Shown: positions 21,085 through 33,130, counted from the first letter of the stretch. The stretch is 64,000 nt of DNA from Archivesica marissinica (GCA_014843695.1 CM026386.1:12513213-12577212), one strand, 5' to 3'. The notes: a model not told the origin generated them from the letters alone. Made by a program: numbers and translations.

Positions 21085-21318
21085 TTATACAAATTTATTT
21101 GAGCTCGATTGCGAAACAAGTTATTTCAACTTATATAAATCACTCACGAGACCTCATTCCTGATGGAATCCATCGCCACGAGGGAGAGAGAAGAAGCAAT
21201 ATGGAATTTAAATGCCTTGCCTAAGGGCACAATCGTAACAGCTCCAGTGGGGCTCGATCTCCGGACCTTTCGCACCTGAAGCGAACGCGCATCCACTGCG
21301 CTATCACGACTTCCACGA
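21085..21318 (-). repeat. SINE family B
   Basis: Antisense full copy: GAGCTCGATTGCGAAACAAG, CACGAGACCTCATTCCTGAT, AAATGCCTTGCCTAAGGGCA and head CGCATCCACTGCGCTATCAC plus GACTTCCAC. Confidence 0.88.
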
Positions 21319-21607
21319 CTATTACGATAGATAGAGATATGAGATACTAAATTATTACTAAATATTGAAATAAATGAATTATGATATACGTAATTAAATA
21401 TATATTCTCAAACAAGCAATATATAAACTGATATGTGTTTTATCATCAAAACTAAAATATGAAGCTTTACGATATAAAATTGTCGGAAGTGTACTAAAGC
21501 ACATTCATACCCAAAAAAAACGAGCGAATATCACATAACAATACTTTGCATAGCAGCGATGCCATGACAACGCTTATAAAAATAACATATACTGACAACA
21601 TACAAAA

Positions 21608-21837
21608 ATACCCCGTCTGACCCTAATAAAATTAACAGTCTTTCAGGTGGGACGTTAAACCGAGGTCTCGTGTCGGTGCTTTACACCGTGCACGTAAAAG
21701 AACCAGAGGATACCCTGGAATGGGTCTCTGTCTGTATCATTGCACTATCCTCCAAAATCTAAAATGACTAATCTCTTCAGGAGGAGTTGCTCACATGGGC
21801 AACCGGTAGCGACGATAAATAAACGTAAAACACACAA
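21608..21837 (+). repeat. SINE family A, 5'-truncated, with 10-bp TSD
   Basis: Starts at CCCCGTCTGACCCTAATAAA, so it lacks the tRNA head. Ends AAACGTAAAACACACAA. ACATACAAAA flanks it at 21598-21607 and 21838-21847. The right-hand duplicate also serves as the left flank of the next SINE. Confidence 0.9.
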
Positions 21838-21848
21838 ACATACAAAAC

Positions 21849-22107
21849 AGTCCGCCTGTGGTCGAGTGGTTACGGTCGCTGACTTGTATACCACTGTAAC
21901 CTTTCATCACAGATATTCACGGGTTCGAGCCCCGCTCAGACAGTGTCTCATTTATATGAAAAAGTTGGCAGTTTCTTACGGAGGTTGGTGCACCAAGTAC
22001 TGGTTAACCGCTGGAGCCTGCCCAGGAAAGGTGTTGTTAGGTAAACTGCCCGTCGCTCAAATGGGAAACCGGTAGCGACGTTAAATAAACTTAAATAATA
22101 AAAACAC
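21849..22107 (+). repeat. SINE family E, full length, with TSD
   Basis: Head CCTGTGGTCGAGTGGTTACG, GACTTGTATACCACTGTAAC and B-box GGGTTCGAGCCCCGC. Body AAAAAGTTGGCAGTTTCTTA, CAAGTACTGGTTAACCGC and CCTGCCCAGGAAAGGTGTTG. Tail GTAGCGACGTTAAATAAACT. CATACAAAAC flanks at 21839-21848 and 22108-22117. The 3' tail matches that of family A. Confidence 0.9.
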
Positions 22108-22249
22108 CATACAAAACTGTGCACTTTTATATTTAGAGTTACTTTTTCTTTGCAATTTTGTTTTTATTTTCGCGCCGGAGTACACCATTTATTTACATAA
22201 TGTTAAATAAGACATGTAGAAACATAACTATTAATAATGTGGAATAGTT

Positions 22250-22480
22250 TAAACTTTATTTATTTTACAACGATTGCGAACTTATATTAATCACTCTCGT
22301 TGTCGCGGATGAAAGCGTACATGTGGTCATTCGTGTGGGAGGAAACCGGAGTACCGGAAGAAAACCCACCTGTCCGATCTGGCGACCACGCACCATCTCA
22401 CATACTTCCCGGTCCGAGGATCGAACCTGGGTTGCATTGGTGAGAAATGAGCGCGCTAACCACTGCGTTAAATCGGACAG
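22250..22480 (-). repeat. SINE family C
   Basis: Antisense copy with tail TTTACAACGATTGCGAACTT (a short deletion relative to other copies), body GTGGGAGGAAACCGGAGTAC and head GGTCCGAGGATCGAACCTGG...GCGCGCTAACCACTGCG. Confidence 0.87.
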
Positions 22481-22924
22481 CAAGGCATAAAGAGAGAAAA
22501 TAATGTGTAGCATCAGCATGTAAATGTTTCAATATTACAATATGATTATTATTGTATTAGCTTACAGAACATTGTATTTAATTTACGCATCAGCCACCTT
22601 TACAGTATGTTCATGCTCTTAATAAATGTGCAAATATTTCAATCTTGACAATGGCGAATTCGAAACTGGCAATAAGGATGTAGAGAAGGAGTGAAGAGTA
22701 TATGGATGCTATTGTTGCATTCCAGACTAATCACTCTTACTTCCATTGTCAGCTAAGCAGAGATATAAAGAATGGTCATGGAATACTATGGAGTTCCTAT
22801 ATTCGTTCATGATTATGAATTGTTTGTAATTGCCCTCATGCTTATATAGTAATGTGTAAAGTGTTTGTTTATTATAGTGTCACCCCTATTTAAAGTGCCA
22901 GCCATTTCTGACTTATTTTTATGA
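22481..22924. other. no gene seen
   Basis: No recognised repeat. Short ORFs only. Confidence 0.35.
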
Positions 22925-23112
22925 AACATCAGTACTTCCCGAATCCTATGCTTGTATGCCAGGCGCCAGGCTGGTAGGCAATCGGTAGCCATTATTTAAC
23001 TAGCTGGCGGCTCACCAATCGGCCATATCAGAACGAACCCCTAACGAGATTCGAGCCCTAGACCTCCCGCTCCGTAGGCGGACGCCTGAACCACTAAGCC
23101 ACGGAGACGGTT
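22925..23112 (-). repeat. SINE family F
   Basis: Minus-strand head: CCGTCTCCGTGGCTTAGTGG, TTCAGGCGTCCGCCTACGGA and B-box GGGCTCGAATCTCG. Body includes GTTCTGATATGGCCGATTGG and TGAGCCGCCAGCTAGTTAAA. A second copy is at 63829-64000. Confidence 0.8.
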
Positions 23113-23224
23113 ATATAACCCCAACAACACTATCAGTGCACGACAGTATGAACGTCATTATGCACGTCATTATAGTTCATACAACGCTTATAAACTGCCA
23201 TAAATCTCATACACTTGTAAACAT

Positions 23225-24834
23225 TATTACTATTCATATGTATGCATATTCATATATACCAGCACTAGTGAACATCATTGAAATCCATAGTTATATATAG
23301 AACTGATGTAAACAGTGCTAAATGTCATGCTTATATATAGCAGTACCTGTAAACAATCGTAAATGTCATGCTTATATATATCAGTACCTGTAAACAGTGC
23401 TAAATGCCATGCTTATATATAGCAGTACCTGTAAACAATCGTAAATGTCATGCTTATATATATCAGTACCTGTAAACAGTGCTAAAGGTCATGCTTATAT
23501 ATACCAGTACCTGTAAACAGTGCTAAATGTCATGCTTATATATACCAGTACCTGTAAACAGTGCTAAAGGTCATGCTTATATATACCAGTACCTGTAAAC
23601 AGTGCTAAATGCCATGCTTATATATACCAGTACCTGTAAACAGTGCTAAATGTCATGCTTATATATACCAGTACCTGTAAACAGTGCTAAAGGTCATGCT
23701 TATATATACCAGTACCTGTAATCAATAGTAAATGTCATGCTTATATATATCAGTACCTGTAAACAGTGCTAAATGTCATGCTTATATATAGCAGTACCTG
23801 TAAACAATCGTAAATGTCATGCTTATATATATCAGTACCTGTAAACAGTGCTAAAGGTCATGCTTATATATACCAGTACCTGTAAACAGTGCTAAATGCC
23901 ATGCTTATATATACCAGTACCTGTAATCAATAGTAAATGTCATGCTTATATATACCAGTACCTGTAAACAGTGCTAAATGTCATGCTTATATATAGCAGT
24001 ACCTGTAAACAATCGTAAATGTCATGCTTATATATATCAGTACCTGTAAACAGTGCTAAAGGTCATGCTTATATATACCAGTACCTGTAAACAGTGCTAA
24101 ATGCCATGCTTATATATACCAGTACCTGTAATCAATAGTAAATGTCATGCTTATATATACCAGTACCTGTAAACAGTGCTAAAGGTCATGCTTATATATA
24201 CCAGTACCTGTAAACAGTGCTAAATGTCATGCTTATATATACCAGTACCTGTAAACAATGGTAAATGTCATGCTTATATATACCAGTACCTGTAAACAGT
24301 GCTAAAGGTCATGCTTATATATACCCGTACCTGTAAACAGTGCTAAATGCCATGCTTATATATACCAGTACCTGTAAACAGTAGTAAATGTCATGCTTAT
24401 ATATACCCGTACCTGTAAACAGTGCTAAATGTCATGCTTATATATACCAGTACCTGTAAACAGTGCTAAATGCCATGCTTATATATACCAGTACCTGTAA
24501 ACAGTGCTAAATGTCATGCTTATATATACCCGTACCTGTAAACAGTGCTAAATGCCATGCTTATATATACCAGTACCTGTAAACAGTGCTAAATGTCATG
24601 CTTATATATATCAGTACCTGTAAACAATCGTAAATGTCATGCTTATATATATCAGTACCTGTAAACAATGCTAAATGCCATGCTTATATATACCCGTACC
24701 TGTAAACAGTGCTAAATGTCATGCTTATATATACCAGTACCTGTAATCAATAGTAAATGTCATGCTTATATATACCCGTACCTGTAAACAGTGCTAAATG
24801 TCATGCTTATATATACCAGTACCTGTAATAGCCA
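23225..24834. repeat. 41-bp satellite (CATGCTTATATATACCAGTACCTGTAAAC...)
   Basis: About 36-38 units of a 41-bp motif: CATGCTTATATATACCAGTA, CCTGTAAACAGTGCTAAATG, T. Variants (AGCAG/ATCAG/ACCAG/ACCCG; CAGTGCTAA/CAATCGTAA/CAATAGTAA) form higher-order blocks. A five-unit block near 23770-23977 repeats at 23978-24180. The left edge (23225-23330) is diverged. Confidence 0.95.
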
Positions 24835-27806
24835 GCACATTATAAATCGCATGCTTAGAAATATCATGCTTATACACCAGCACATTGTAAACTTATAAAT
24901 GCCATGCTTATACACCAGCACATTGTAAACTTATAAATATCATGCTTATACACCAGCACATTGTAAACTTATAAATATCATGCTTATACACCAGCACATT
25001 GTAAACTTATAAATGCCATGCGTATACACCAGTACATTGTAAACTTATAAATGTCATGCTTATACACCAGTACATTGTAAACTTATAAATGCCATGCGTA
25101 TACACCAGTACATTGTAAACTTATAAATGCCATGTTTATACACCAGCACATTGTAAACTTATAAATGTCATTCGTATACACCAGTACATTGTAAACTTAT
25201 AAATGTCATGCTTATACACCAGTACATTGTAAACTTATAAATGTCATGCTTATACACCAGTACATTGTAAACTTATAAATGTCATGCTTATACACCAGCA
25301 CGTTGTAGACTTATAAATGTCATGCGTATACACCAGCACATTGTAAACTTATAAATGCCGTGCGTATACACCAGCACATTGTAAACTTATAAATGTCATG
25401 CGTATACACCAGCACATTATAAACTTATAAATGTCATTCGTATACACCAGTACATTGTACTCTTATAAATGTCATGCTTATACACCAGCACATTGTAAAC
25501 TTATAAATGCCGTGCGTATACACCAGCACATTGTAAACTTATAAATGCCATGCTTATACACCAGACATTGTAAACTTATAAATGTCATGCTTATACACCA
25601 GCACATTGTAAACTTATAAATGCCGTGCGTATACACCAGCACATTGTAAACTTATAAATGGCATGCGTATACACCAGCACATTGTAAACTTATAAATGTC
25701 ATGCGTATACACCAGTACATTGTAAACTTATAAATGTCATGCTTATACACCAGTACATTGTAAACTTATAAATGTCATGCGTATACACCAGTACATTGTA
25801 AACTTATAAATGTCATGCTTATACACCAGTACATTGTAAACTTATAAATGTCATGCTTATACACCAGTACATTGTAAACTTATAAATGCCGTGCGTATAC
25901 ACCAGCACATTGTAAACTTATAAATGTCATGCATATACACCAGTACATTGTAAACTTATAAATGTCATGCGTATACACCAGCACATTGTAAACTTATAAA
26001 TGTCATGCGTATACACCAGTACATTGTAAACTTATAAATGCCGTGCGTATACACCAGCACATTGTAAACTTATAAATGCCGTGCGTATACACCAGCACAT
26101 TGTAAACTTATAAATGCCATGCTTATACATCAGACATTGTAAACTTATAAATGTCATGCTTATACACCAGCACATTGTAAACTTATAAATGCCGTGCGTA
26201 TACACCAGCACATTGTAAGCTTATAAATGGCATGCGTATACACCAGCACATTGTAAACTTATAAATGTCATGCGTATACACCAGTTGTTTGTTTTTGTTT
26301 TTGTTGTTTTTGTTGGTTGTTTGTTTTTGACATTGTAAACTTATAAATGTCATGCTTATACACCAGTACATTGTAAACTTATAAATGCCGTGCGTATACA
26401 CCAGCACATTGTAAACTTATAAATGTCATGCGTATACACCAGTACATTGTAAACTTATAAATGTCATGCGTATACACCAGTACATTGTAAACTTATAAAT
26501 GTCATGCGTATACACCAGTACATTGTAAACTTATAAATGCCGTGCGTATACACCAGCACATTGTAAACTTATAAATGTCATGCTTGTTGTTTTGTGTTGC
26601 ACATTGTAACTTATAAGTGTCATGCTTATACACCAGCACATTGTAAACTAAATGCTGCTATACACAGACTTGTAACTATAATGCTGCTACACCAGAATTG
26701 TAAACTATAATGCATGCTATACACCAGACATTGTAACTTATAATGTCATGCTTATACACCAGCATATTGTAAACTTATAAGTGCCATGCTTATACACCAG
26801 CACATTGTAAACGTATAAATGCCTGCTATACACCAGCACATTGTAACTTTGTGTTATACACCAGCACATTGTAAACTTATAAATGGCATGCGTATACACC
26901 AGCACATTGTAACTTATAAGTGTCATGCTTATACACCAGCATATTGTAAACTTATAAGTGCCATGCTTATACACCAGCACATTGTAACTTATAAGTGTCA
27001 TGCTTATACACCAGCACATTGTAAACGTATAAATGCCGTGCGTATACACAAGTACATTGTAAACGTATAAATGCCATGCTTATACACCAGTACATTGTAA
27101 ACGTATAAATGCCATGCTTATACACCAGCACATTGTAAACGTATAAATGCCTGCTTATACACCAGCACATTGTAAACTATAAATGCCCATTGTAAACTAT
27201 AATGCTGTAACACAGACATTGTAACTATAATGCATGCTTATACCCAGCATTGTAAATATAATGCTGCTATACACCAGCACATTGTAACTATAATGCGTGC
27301 TTATACACCAGCACATTGTAAACGTATAAATGCCTGTATACACCGACATTGTAATATAAATGCTGCGTATACACCAGCATATTGTAAACGTATAAATGCC
27401 GTGCGTATACACCAGCATATTGTAAACGTATAAATGCCTGCTTATACACCAGCACATTGTAAACGTATAAATGCCGTGCTTATACACCAGACATTGTAAA
27501 CGTATAAATGCCATGCTTATACCCAGAATTGTAACTATAATGCCATGCTATACCCAGCACATTGTAACTATAATGCTGCTTATACACCAGCACATTGTAA
27601 ACGTATAAATGCCTGCGTATACACAGACATTGTAAACGTATAAATGCCTGCTATACACCAGAATTGTAACGTATAATGCCTGCGTGCTTATACACCAGCA
27701 CATTGTAAACGTATAAATGCCGTGCTTATACACCAGCACATTGTAAACGTATAAATGCCGTGCGTATACACCAGCACATTGTAAACGTATAAATACCGTG
27801 CTTAAG
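24835..27806. repeat. 38-bp satellite (CACATTGTAAACTTATAAATGTCATGC...)
   Basis: About 75-80 units of CACATTGTAAACTTATAAAT plus GTCATGCTTATACACCAG. It is related to the adjoining 41-bp satellite (shared CATGCTTATA..CCAG and TTGTAAAC versus CTGTAAAC). Variants are CGTATAC/CTTATAC, AGCAC/AGTAC and AACTT/AACGT, the last dominating after ~26800. A run of variants at about 25505-25715 recurs at 26080-26285. A T/G-rich insert sits at 26284-26332. From about 26590 to 27700 units lose single bases irregularly. Confidence 0.95.
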
Positions 27807-28131
27807 ACCGCTCTCACGATTTCGTTTGGGAATTGTTGATCTCCGTCATACTCTATGAAATGTAATCAAGAATTATATAATGATACCAAAATCATATTAA
27901 ATGTTGTCATATTCTGTTCATATAAATGTTACTATCAAAGGGAAAAGAGATCGACAGCTTTTGATGTTAGAAGGTTATTTTTGTACGAGATTAAGTTTTT
28001 ATATGTTTACCTCAAGCAAACGAAAACGCTAGCATGGTATTTGAGGTAATTTCATAAAAGCTTTGTGATGAAAAAAATCATCTACGTATTAAAATAGTCT
28101 AATAAGTTTGTCTTAGCGTCAGGCTATAAGT
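27807..28131. other. no gene seen
   Basis: Spacer between satellite and SINE, AT-rich. Confidence 0.35.
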
Positions 28132-28378
28132 GTGTCAGGTGTGTGTCTGTTTTACGTTTATTTATCGTCGCTACCGGTTGCCCATATGAGCGACGCCTCC
28201 TGAAGAGATTAGTCATTTTAGATTTTTGGAGGATAGTGCAATGATACAGACAGAGACCCACTCCAGAGTCTTCTCTGGTTCTTTTACGTGCACGGTGTAA
28301 AGCACCGACATGAGACATCGGTTTAAAGTCCCATCAGAACGACTGTTAATTTTATTACGGTCAGACGGGGGATCGAAC
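28132..28378 (-). repeat. SINE family A
   Basis: Antisense: TTTTACGTTTATTTATCGTC, CTACCGGTTGCCCATATGAG, TTTTACGTGCACGGTGTAAA and GGTCAGACGGGGGATCGAAC. The head is truncated just past the B-box. It ends about 36 bp before the exon-like ORF at 28415. Confidence 0.9.
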
Positions 28379-28414
28379 CATGAATATTAACATGTCTTAT
28401 ATCATTATTTATAG

Positions 28415-29185
28415 GGCAAAGAAGAATGCAGACCAATTCGATGTCCGTCTGGTCAACTCTACAACCTCAATGGCAAGTGTGTATTTCCGGTCAACAACTG
28501 GCTTGTGCCAGGCTACCAAATAACTGTGAAGCTTAGTACGAATCAATCAATTGATTTTGAATCATTGTCCAATTCTGTTCCGATATCAACACTTAGCTCA
28601 GCTCTGCAATACCCGCAGTCCAAGAAGTGGCGCATTACCGCAATGTTCCAAGAATATACGGAAACAAGCAAGGAGAGTACGACACTAAATAGTTACGTTA
28701 GTAAATCGTGCACATATATCCAATCCAAACATATTACTGCGCAGCTTAACAGATATTACGAAAACACAATGGGGTTTGCAAACCAATAATTCAATACATG
28801 TCCTATTAGCAGAAGTCAGCAGTATGTAATGGAAAACCTAGGAAAGCATAATAGAAACACACTACTCGCAGTATCGTTTGGCAAAATTACCATAAATATC
28901 ACTACGAACGTGTTCAGTAAGATATATGATACCAATACTGTTCACACAATTGATGTCTTGTCTATCACAAAATTATATTTCTGTGAACAGGTGGTTCTCT
29001 TTGGTTCTGAATGCATGCTAAGTGATGACCATACAATGCTATACAACAGAATAACGAATCGTATTTTGTTTGATGGTGAGTTCGCAGTGGTCGAAACATA
29101 TGATGAACTCCGTGCACGCATTTGTGTAGTCGAATCTGGGTTTGAGAAAAAGGTTGCCAATGGGAGTGTGAGGAATGATATCAAG
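28415..29185 (+). pseudogene. exon-like ORF, possible adhesion/Mth-like GPCR ectodomain; premature stop
   Basis: A plausible acceptor (TTATTTATAG) at 28413-28414 and donor (CAAG|GTAGTC) at 29186 bound a single frame of 257 codons, phase 0 at both ends. It is open except for TAA at 28786-28788. The N-terminal part has closely spaced cysteines (ECRPIRCPSGQLYNLNGKCV), then a Ser/Thr-rich region, then ITKLYFCEQVVLFGSECML and DGEFAVVETYDELRARICV. From memory, this Cys-rich start followed by LYFC..V resembles extracellular regions of invertebrate adhesion or Methuselah-like GPCRs. No transmembrane segments are present here. The stop suggests a decayed gene fragment, or a sequencing error. Family assignment is tentative. 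Confidence 0.4.
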
Positions 29186-29297
29186 GTAGTCTCGATATTG
29201 TTTGAATGCTCCCTCACCACCATTATTATACGTATACACCTAGTATAAAGGCGCAGCCAACTGTTGATAACAGTTGATAACTAATGTAATATTTGTG

Positions 29298-29505
29298 TGT
29301 GTGTTTTACGTTTATTTATCGTCGCTACCGGTTGCCCATATGAGCGACGCCTCCTGAAGAGATTAGTCGTTTTAGATTTTGGAGGACCTCGGTTTAACGT
29401 CCCATCTGAAAGACTGTTAATTTTATTAGGGTCAGACGGGGGATCGAACCTGCGATCCCTGGATTACCAGTCCAGCGTGTTACCATTATATTGCAACCGG
29501 GGCAA
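29298..29505 (-). repeat. SINE family A with internal deletion
   Basis: Antisense: TTTTACGTTTATTTATCGTC through GATTTTGGAGGA, then directly CCTCGGTTTAACGTCCCATC, so about 70 bp of the body is missing. The full head (GATCCCTGGATTACCAGTCC, AGCGTGTTACCA) is present. Confidence 0.9.
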
Positions 29506-30661
29506 TACTATAATCATAGAAGCGTACATTTTATTTATTATTCGATGTATCTGGATAATTATCCATGACTTTTACAAAGTAAACAACAGTTACTTTTAAT
29601 CGATAAATACGAATGGATTCAAAACGCAATCATTGATTGTGTCATTATTATCTACATGACGTCATTTACGAAAATGTGTAAGAGGTCTAAGTTTATATGA
29701 ACCATTCTTTACACTATTTAAAGTCAACACATTTGGCAGAGTTATTACCCACAACCCGTCATATTTGACCGAAAACCCATAGAGAACCATATCAACTGCT
29801 AAAAGAACACTTAAAATACTAAGGGCATGTATATTCTAAGATAGACCTTTGAAATTACAGCACAACCTGGGCAAATGAAGGACCGGGTCTTTCTTCGGCT
29901 ATTATCTGATGATTTGTATATCAACAATTGAAATACGCAACTCAGAATGTATGAATTTGTATGAATACTTTCAATCGCTATATTTTAATTGACCATTCTC
30001 CAATTGCCCTATTATTCCGTCCCTACGATCACGCGACCCAGTAGCGCGAAACCTCTAACAAACAAATACAAGATGGCACTGTGAAATACAGATCTATATC
30101 TCTGGAACCAGAACTATACATAGATAAAAACAGGTCCTGTTTGAGCATACTATTATTAGGTCTAGAATATGCCGCAAATATTTGTCTGATTGGAGTGGTT
30201 TCGGATAACACAGTGAATCTAGGTATGCTATTCCAGTAGTACACTAATATAATAACGTGCATGTCAGTGGTCTGTAAACAAGTAAATAATGTTGATGAAT
30301 GGCCTTGTGCACATTACGTAGATAGTTCGTGGCATAGAGAGTGGTAACTAGATAACACCTGCCATTTATGCCTATCAAATTCCAATGCATCTATCCATTC
30401 CGTGTTGTAGTCACCTTTTGACACATCTATCCATTCCCAGTTGGAGACACATTCTGACGCACCCAATTTATAAAACAAATTACCATCACATTTATAAATG
30501 TCCAGCACCTTCAGACATAAACCAACATAAACATGTGAATAAACCATGACAAATCAGCGTGCTACAATTCAATATATCTGCGACATTATTTATATTTAAT
30601 GTAATTTCGATATAGTGCACAAACGTATTGGCTAGGTGACTTTCAGGCTGTACGAAATGTT
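29506..30661. other. no gene seen
   Basis: About 1.15 kb. ORFs up to 77 codons on the minus strand show no domain I recognise. Confidence 0.4.
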
Positions 30662-30891
30662 CAACCTTACCCGGTCAGCTAACAAAACGACTTATATACC
30701 AACATGTTTGTAAATGTCTGAAGTTTGTCACACATGCGGCATAAATTGGCATAAATCGTTGCGTTCGGAGAAATCCAAGATGGCGTCCAAAATGGCCGCC
30801 ATAAATTGGTAGTCCACTTAAATGACTATAAATGGTCCTGAAGTTTACAACAGGTATATAACTCATTTTGTTAGCTGATCGGGTAAGGTTG
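30662..30891. mobile_element. 230-bp MITE with ~40-bp TIRs
   Basis: Left CAACCTTACCCGGTCAGCTA, then ACAAAACGACTTATATACC, is repeated inverted on the right (GTATATAACTCATTTTGTTA, GCTGATCGGGTAAGGTTG) with a few mismatches. The centre has CCAAGATGGCGTCC and AAAATGGCCGCC. No clear target duplication, so the superfamily is not assigned. Confidence 0.75.
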
Positions 30892-31715
30892 CCCCTCAAA
30901 ATAGTGGTCCTATAAGCTAATAGTCATACCATATACTAGTAGTTCGCTGGCATGATTCAATTGGAACACATTTACTGAGGCTGATCCTAGTGCGATTTAC
31001 AGACGGCGACTTGCTAACTGCTATTACATGCCTGGTTCTACTGTATAAGAAGTTTTGAAACTGCATAATGTGTTTCGATATTAAAGTTCGTTATATATTT
31101 GACGAAAGTATTATCTATCTGCCTAGATCCCCATATACACCTGATGAACATGCATTGATTTATTAATATGCTTTGTAAAATAAATATTTAAATTCATGCA
31201 GTCCTAGCTATTTTGATTTAGTAAATCCCCAAATTTCTGCTGCAGAACATAGAATAGGGTCAACAGAAGCTAACATAGAACTAACTCTGCATAATGTGCT
31301 ACTATATTATCCATAGCTTGTAAGACAAGCTAGATATAGTTTTACTCATTAAGATTAAATTCTCAAATTGAATAATGAAATGCATTGCCTACATAATTAA
31401 GGAGATGAGTATAGATTGTGTATCTCAATGAGATGGCTTGACATCACAAACACAACAACGGAAACCACAACCGAATATCAACACTTTTTCTGCCGCCCGA
31501 AGCGATCTTAATATCGCACAATGAGCCTAATGTCAGTGTAGTATCACTCGACACACTTCTAGTATGTTTCATACAAAGTAAACAATAACTGATATATCTG
31601 GTGCAATGGGGAGAACCGAATATAATGTTATTATAACGTGTGATCCAACCCATTTGCGTAACGATTGTGATTGTGTTTATGAATAGATATACAATAACAT
31701 ATGATTAAAGTAATG
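30892..31715. other. no gene seen
   Basis: About 0.8 kb without recognised genes or repeats. Confidence 0.4.
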
Positions 31716-31820
31716 ACAGGCGGATCTTTAGTCCAGTGACAACACGCTGGACTGGTAGTCCAGGGATCGCATGTTCGATCCCCCGTCTGACCCTAATAAA
31801 ATTAACAGTCTTTCAGATGT
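31716..31820 (+). repeat. SINE family A, 5' half only
   Basis: Head GGCGGATCTTTAGTCCAGTG, ACACGCTGGACTGGTAGTCC and B-box GTTCGATCCCCCGTCTGAC, then AATTAACAGTCTTTCAGATG, where it stops. A 3' truncation is unusual for a SINE and implies later deletion. Confidence 0.85.
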
Positions 31821-32155
31821 GGCTGTTTTATACAATAAACTTATTGTATTGTATTATTTAATGTGTTTCCATTCTATTCTTTCGATGTTCGTGCAGTCTA
31901 ATATTAAACAAAGTAGGGACTCTTTGTCCAAATTTGTAAAATTATGGTATTGGTTTTAATGTTTAGATCGTGATTCAATGTAGCTGCTTTAAATATTTAT
32001 ATTGGTTGATCACTACCAAAGAACTATCATAAACAAATAATCGTGTGAGGCTTAGAAGAAATTCAGCAATGGCATTTACATAGATGAAAAAGAGAAGCGG
32101 TCATAAAACTGAACCTTGGAACACCCCGTCATTTAAACTATGTTCATTGTATGTT
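31821..32155. other. no gene seen
   Basis: AT-rich spacer. Confidence 0.35.
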
Positions 32156-32335
32156 CCATCAATGTCAAACCCCTTGCGGGGACCTAGACATGTTTTCCTG
32201 GGCAGGCTTAGCCGACCTAAGTGATTAACCAGTACTAAGCAATGATTGTGTGTGAGGTGCCTTGCCCTACATACGTGGCCTGGCCGAGTATCGAACCCGG
32301 GACCGACGGTCTACCACTGGATCACGGACGCCACA
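32156..32335 (-). repeat. SINE family D
   Basis: Antisense: AATGTCAAACCCCTTGCGGG, TTTTCCTGGGCAGGCTTAGC, GATTAACCAGTACTAAGCAA and head GAGTATCGAACCCGGGACC...CCACTGGATCACGGACGCCA. Confidence 0.85.
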
Positions 32336-32344
32336 CATTTGTAG

Positions 32345-32505
32345 GCTATGTATGTATGTTCCATTAATACGATGCAAGCGGTTAATCAGTACTAAACAAG
32401 GTGGGTCATGTACCTTGCTCAATGACACTATATACGTGGCCGGACCGAGTATTGAACCCATCGATTCCAAATCAGACGCCCTACCACTGGGCCACGGACA
32501 CCATT
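32345..32505 (-). repeat. SINE family D, shortened second copy
   Basis: TGTATGTATGTTCCATTAAT is followed almost at once by GCGGTTAATCAGTACTAAAC, so the middle (CTTGCGGGG..CCTGGGC) is deleted. The head CCGAGTATTGAACCCATCGA...CCACTGGGCCACGGACACCA is present. It lies in the same orientation as the copy just before it. Confidence 0.82.
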
Positions 32506-32927
32506 TGAGAATGTAGAATCAATAAATATCTCCCGACGTCGATCAATGGCCATCAACATATTCCAAATGTGATAACTCTTGGTCCAGATATCTTCTGCCT
32601 GGGATATATCATTATTATTTTGTCTGTAGACACTAGTTAGGCATTTGACTGGATCTCAAGTTTCATAAGCATTTGCATTGACAAAGTAAGCTCCCCTGTT
32701 TGAAAATCTCCATTTGTAATATATTAACTTATCAGCTATCTTATTAACGGATTCCCTCCATAGAAACTAATTGTAAGTATAAAATGTATATGTAGTATGC
32801 CGCTGTCAATACCGTTATGTGTCTGTGTTATGTAACATGTTAGAACCGCTCTTAATACAATGTGAGACTCCATATTGTTGATGCATCTTCTCGACTAGAT
32901 CTAGTAATGGACATGTATACCCTATGT
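32506..32927. other. no gene seen
   Basis: No recognised features. Confidence 0.35.
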
Positions 32928-33130
32928 ATGTATGTTCCATTAATGTCAAACCCCTTGCGGGGACCATGTTTCCTGGGCATGCTTAGCCGACCATAGCGGT
33001 TAACCAGTACTAAGCAATATGTGTGAGGTGCCTTGCTCAATGACACTACATACGTGGCCTGACTGAGTATCGAACCCGGACCGTTCGATTCCAAATTCGA
33101 CGCTCTATCATTGGACCACGGACGCCACAC
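32928..33130 (-). repeat. SINE family D
   Basis: Antisense full copy: TATGTTCCATTAATGTCAAA, CCTGGGCATGCTTAGCCGAC, GGTTAACCAGTACTAAGCAA and head ATCATTGGACCACGGACGCC. Confidence 0.87.

Noticed and set aside
26183..27817. Cys/Trp-rich ORFs in both strands of the 38-bp satellite
   Set aside because: Repeat-encoded frames that overlap each other on both strands, broken by irregular indels.
30314..30547. 77-aa minus ORF with EWIDVSKGDYNTEWID
   Set aside because: Internal repeat is short, with no domain, splice support or second copy. Insufficient to call a gene.
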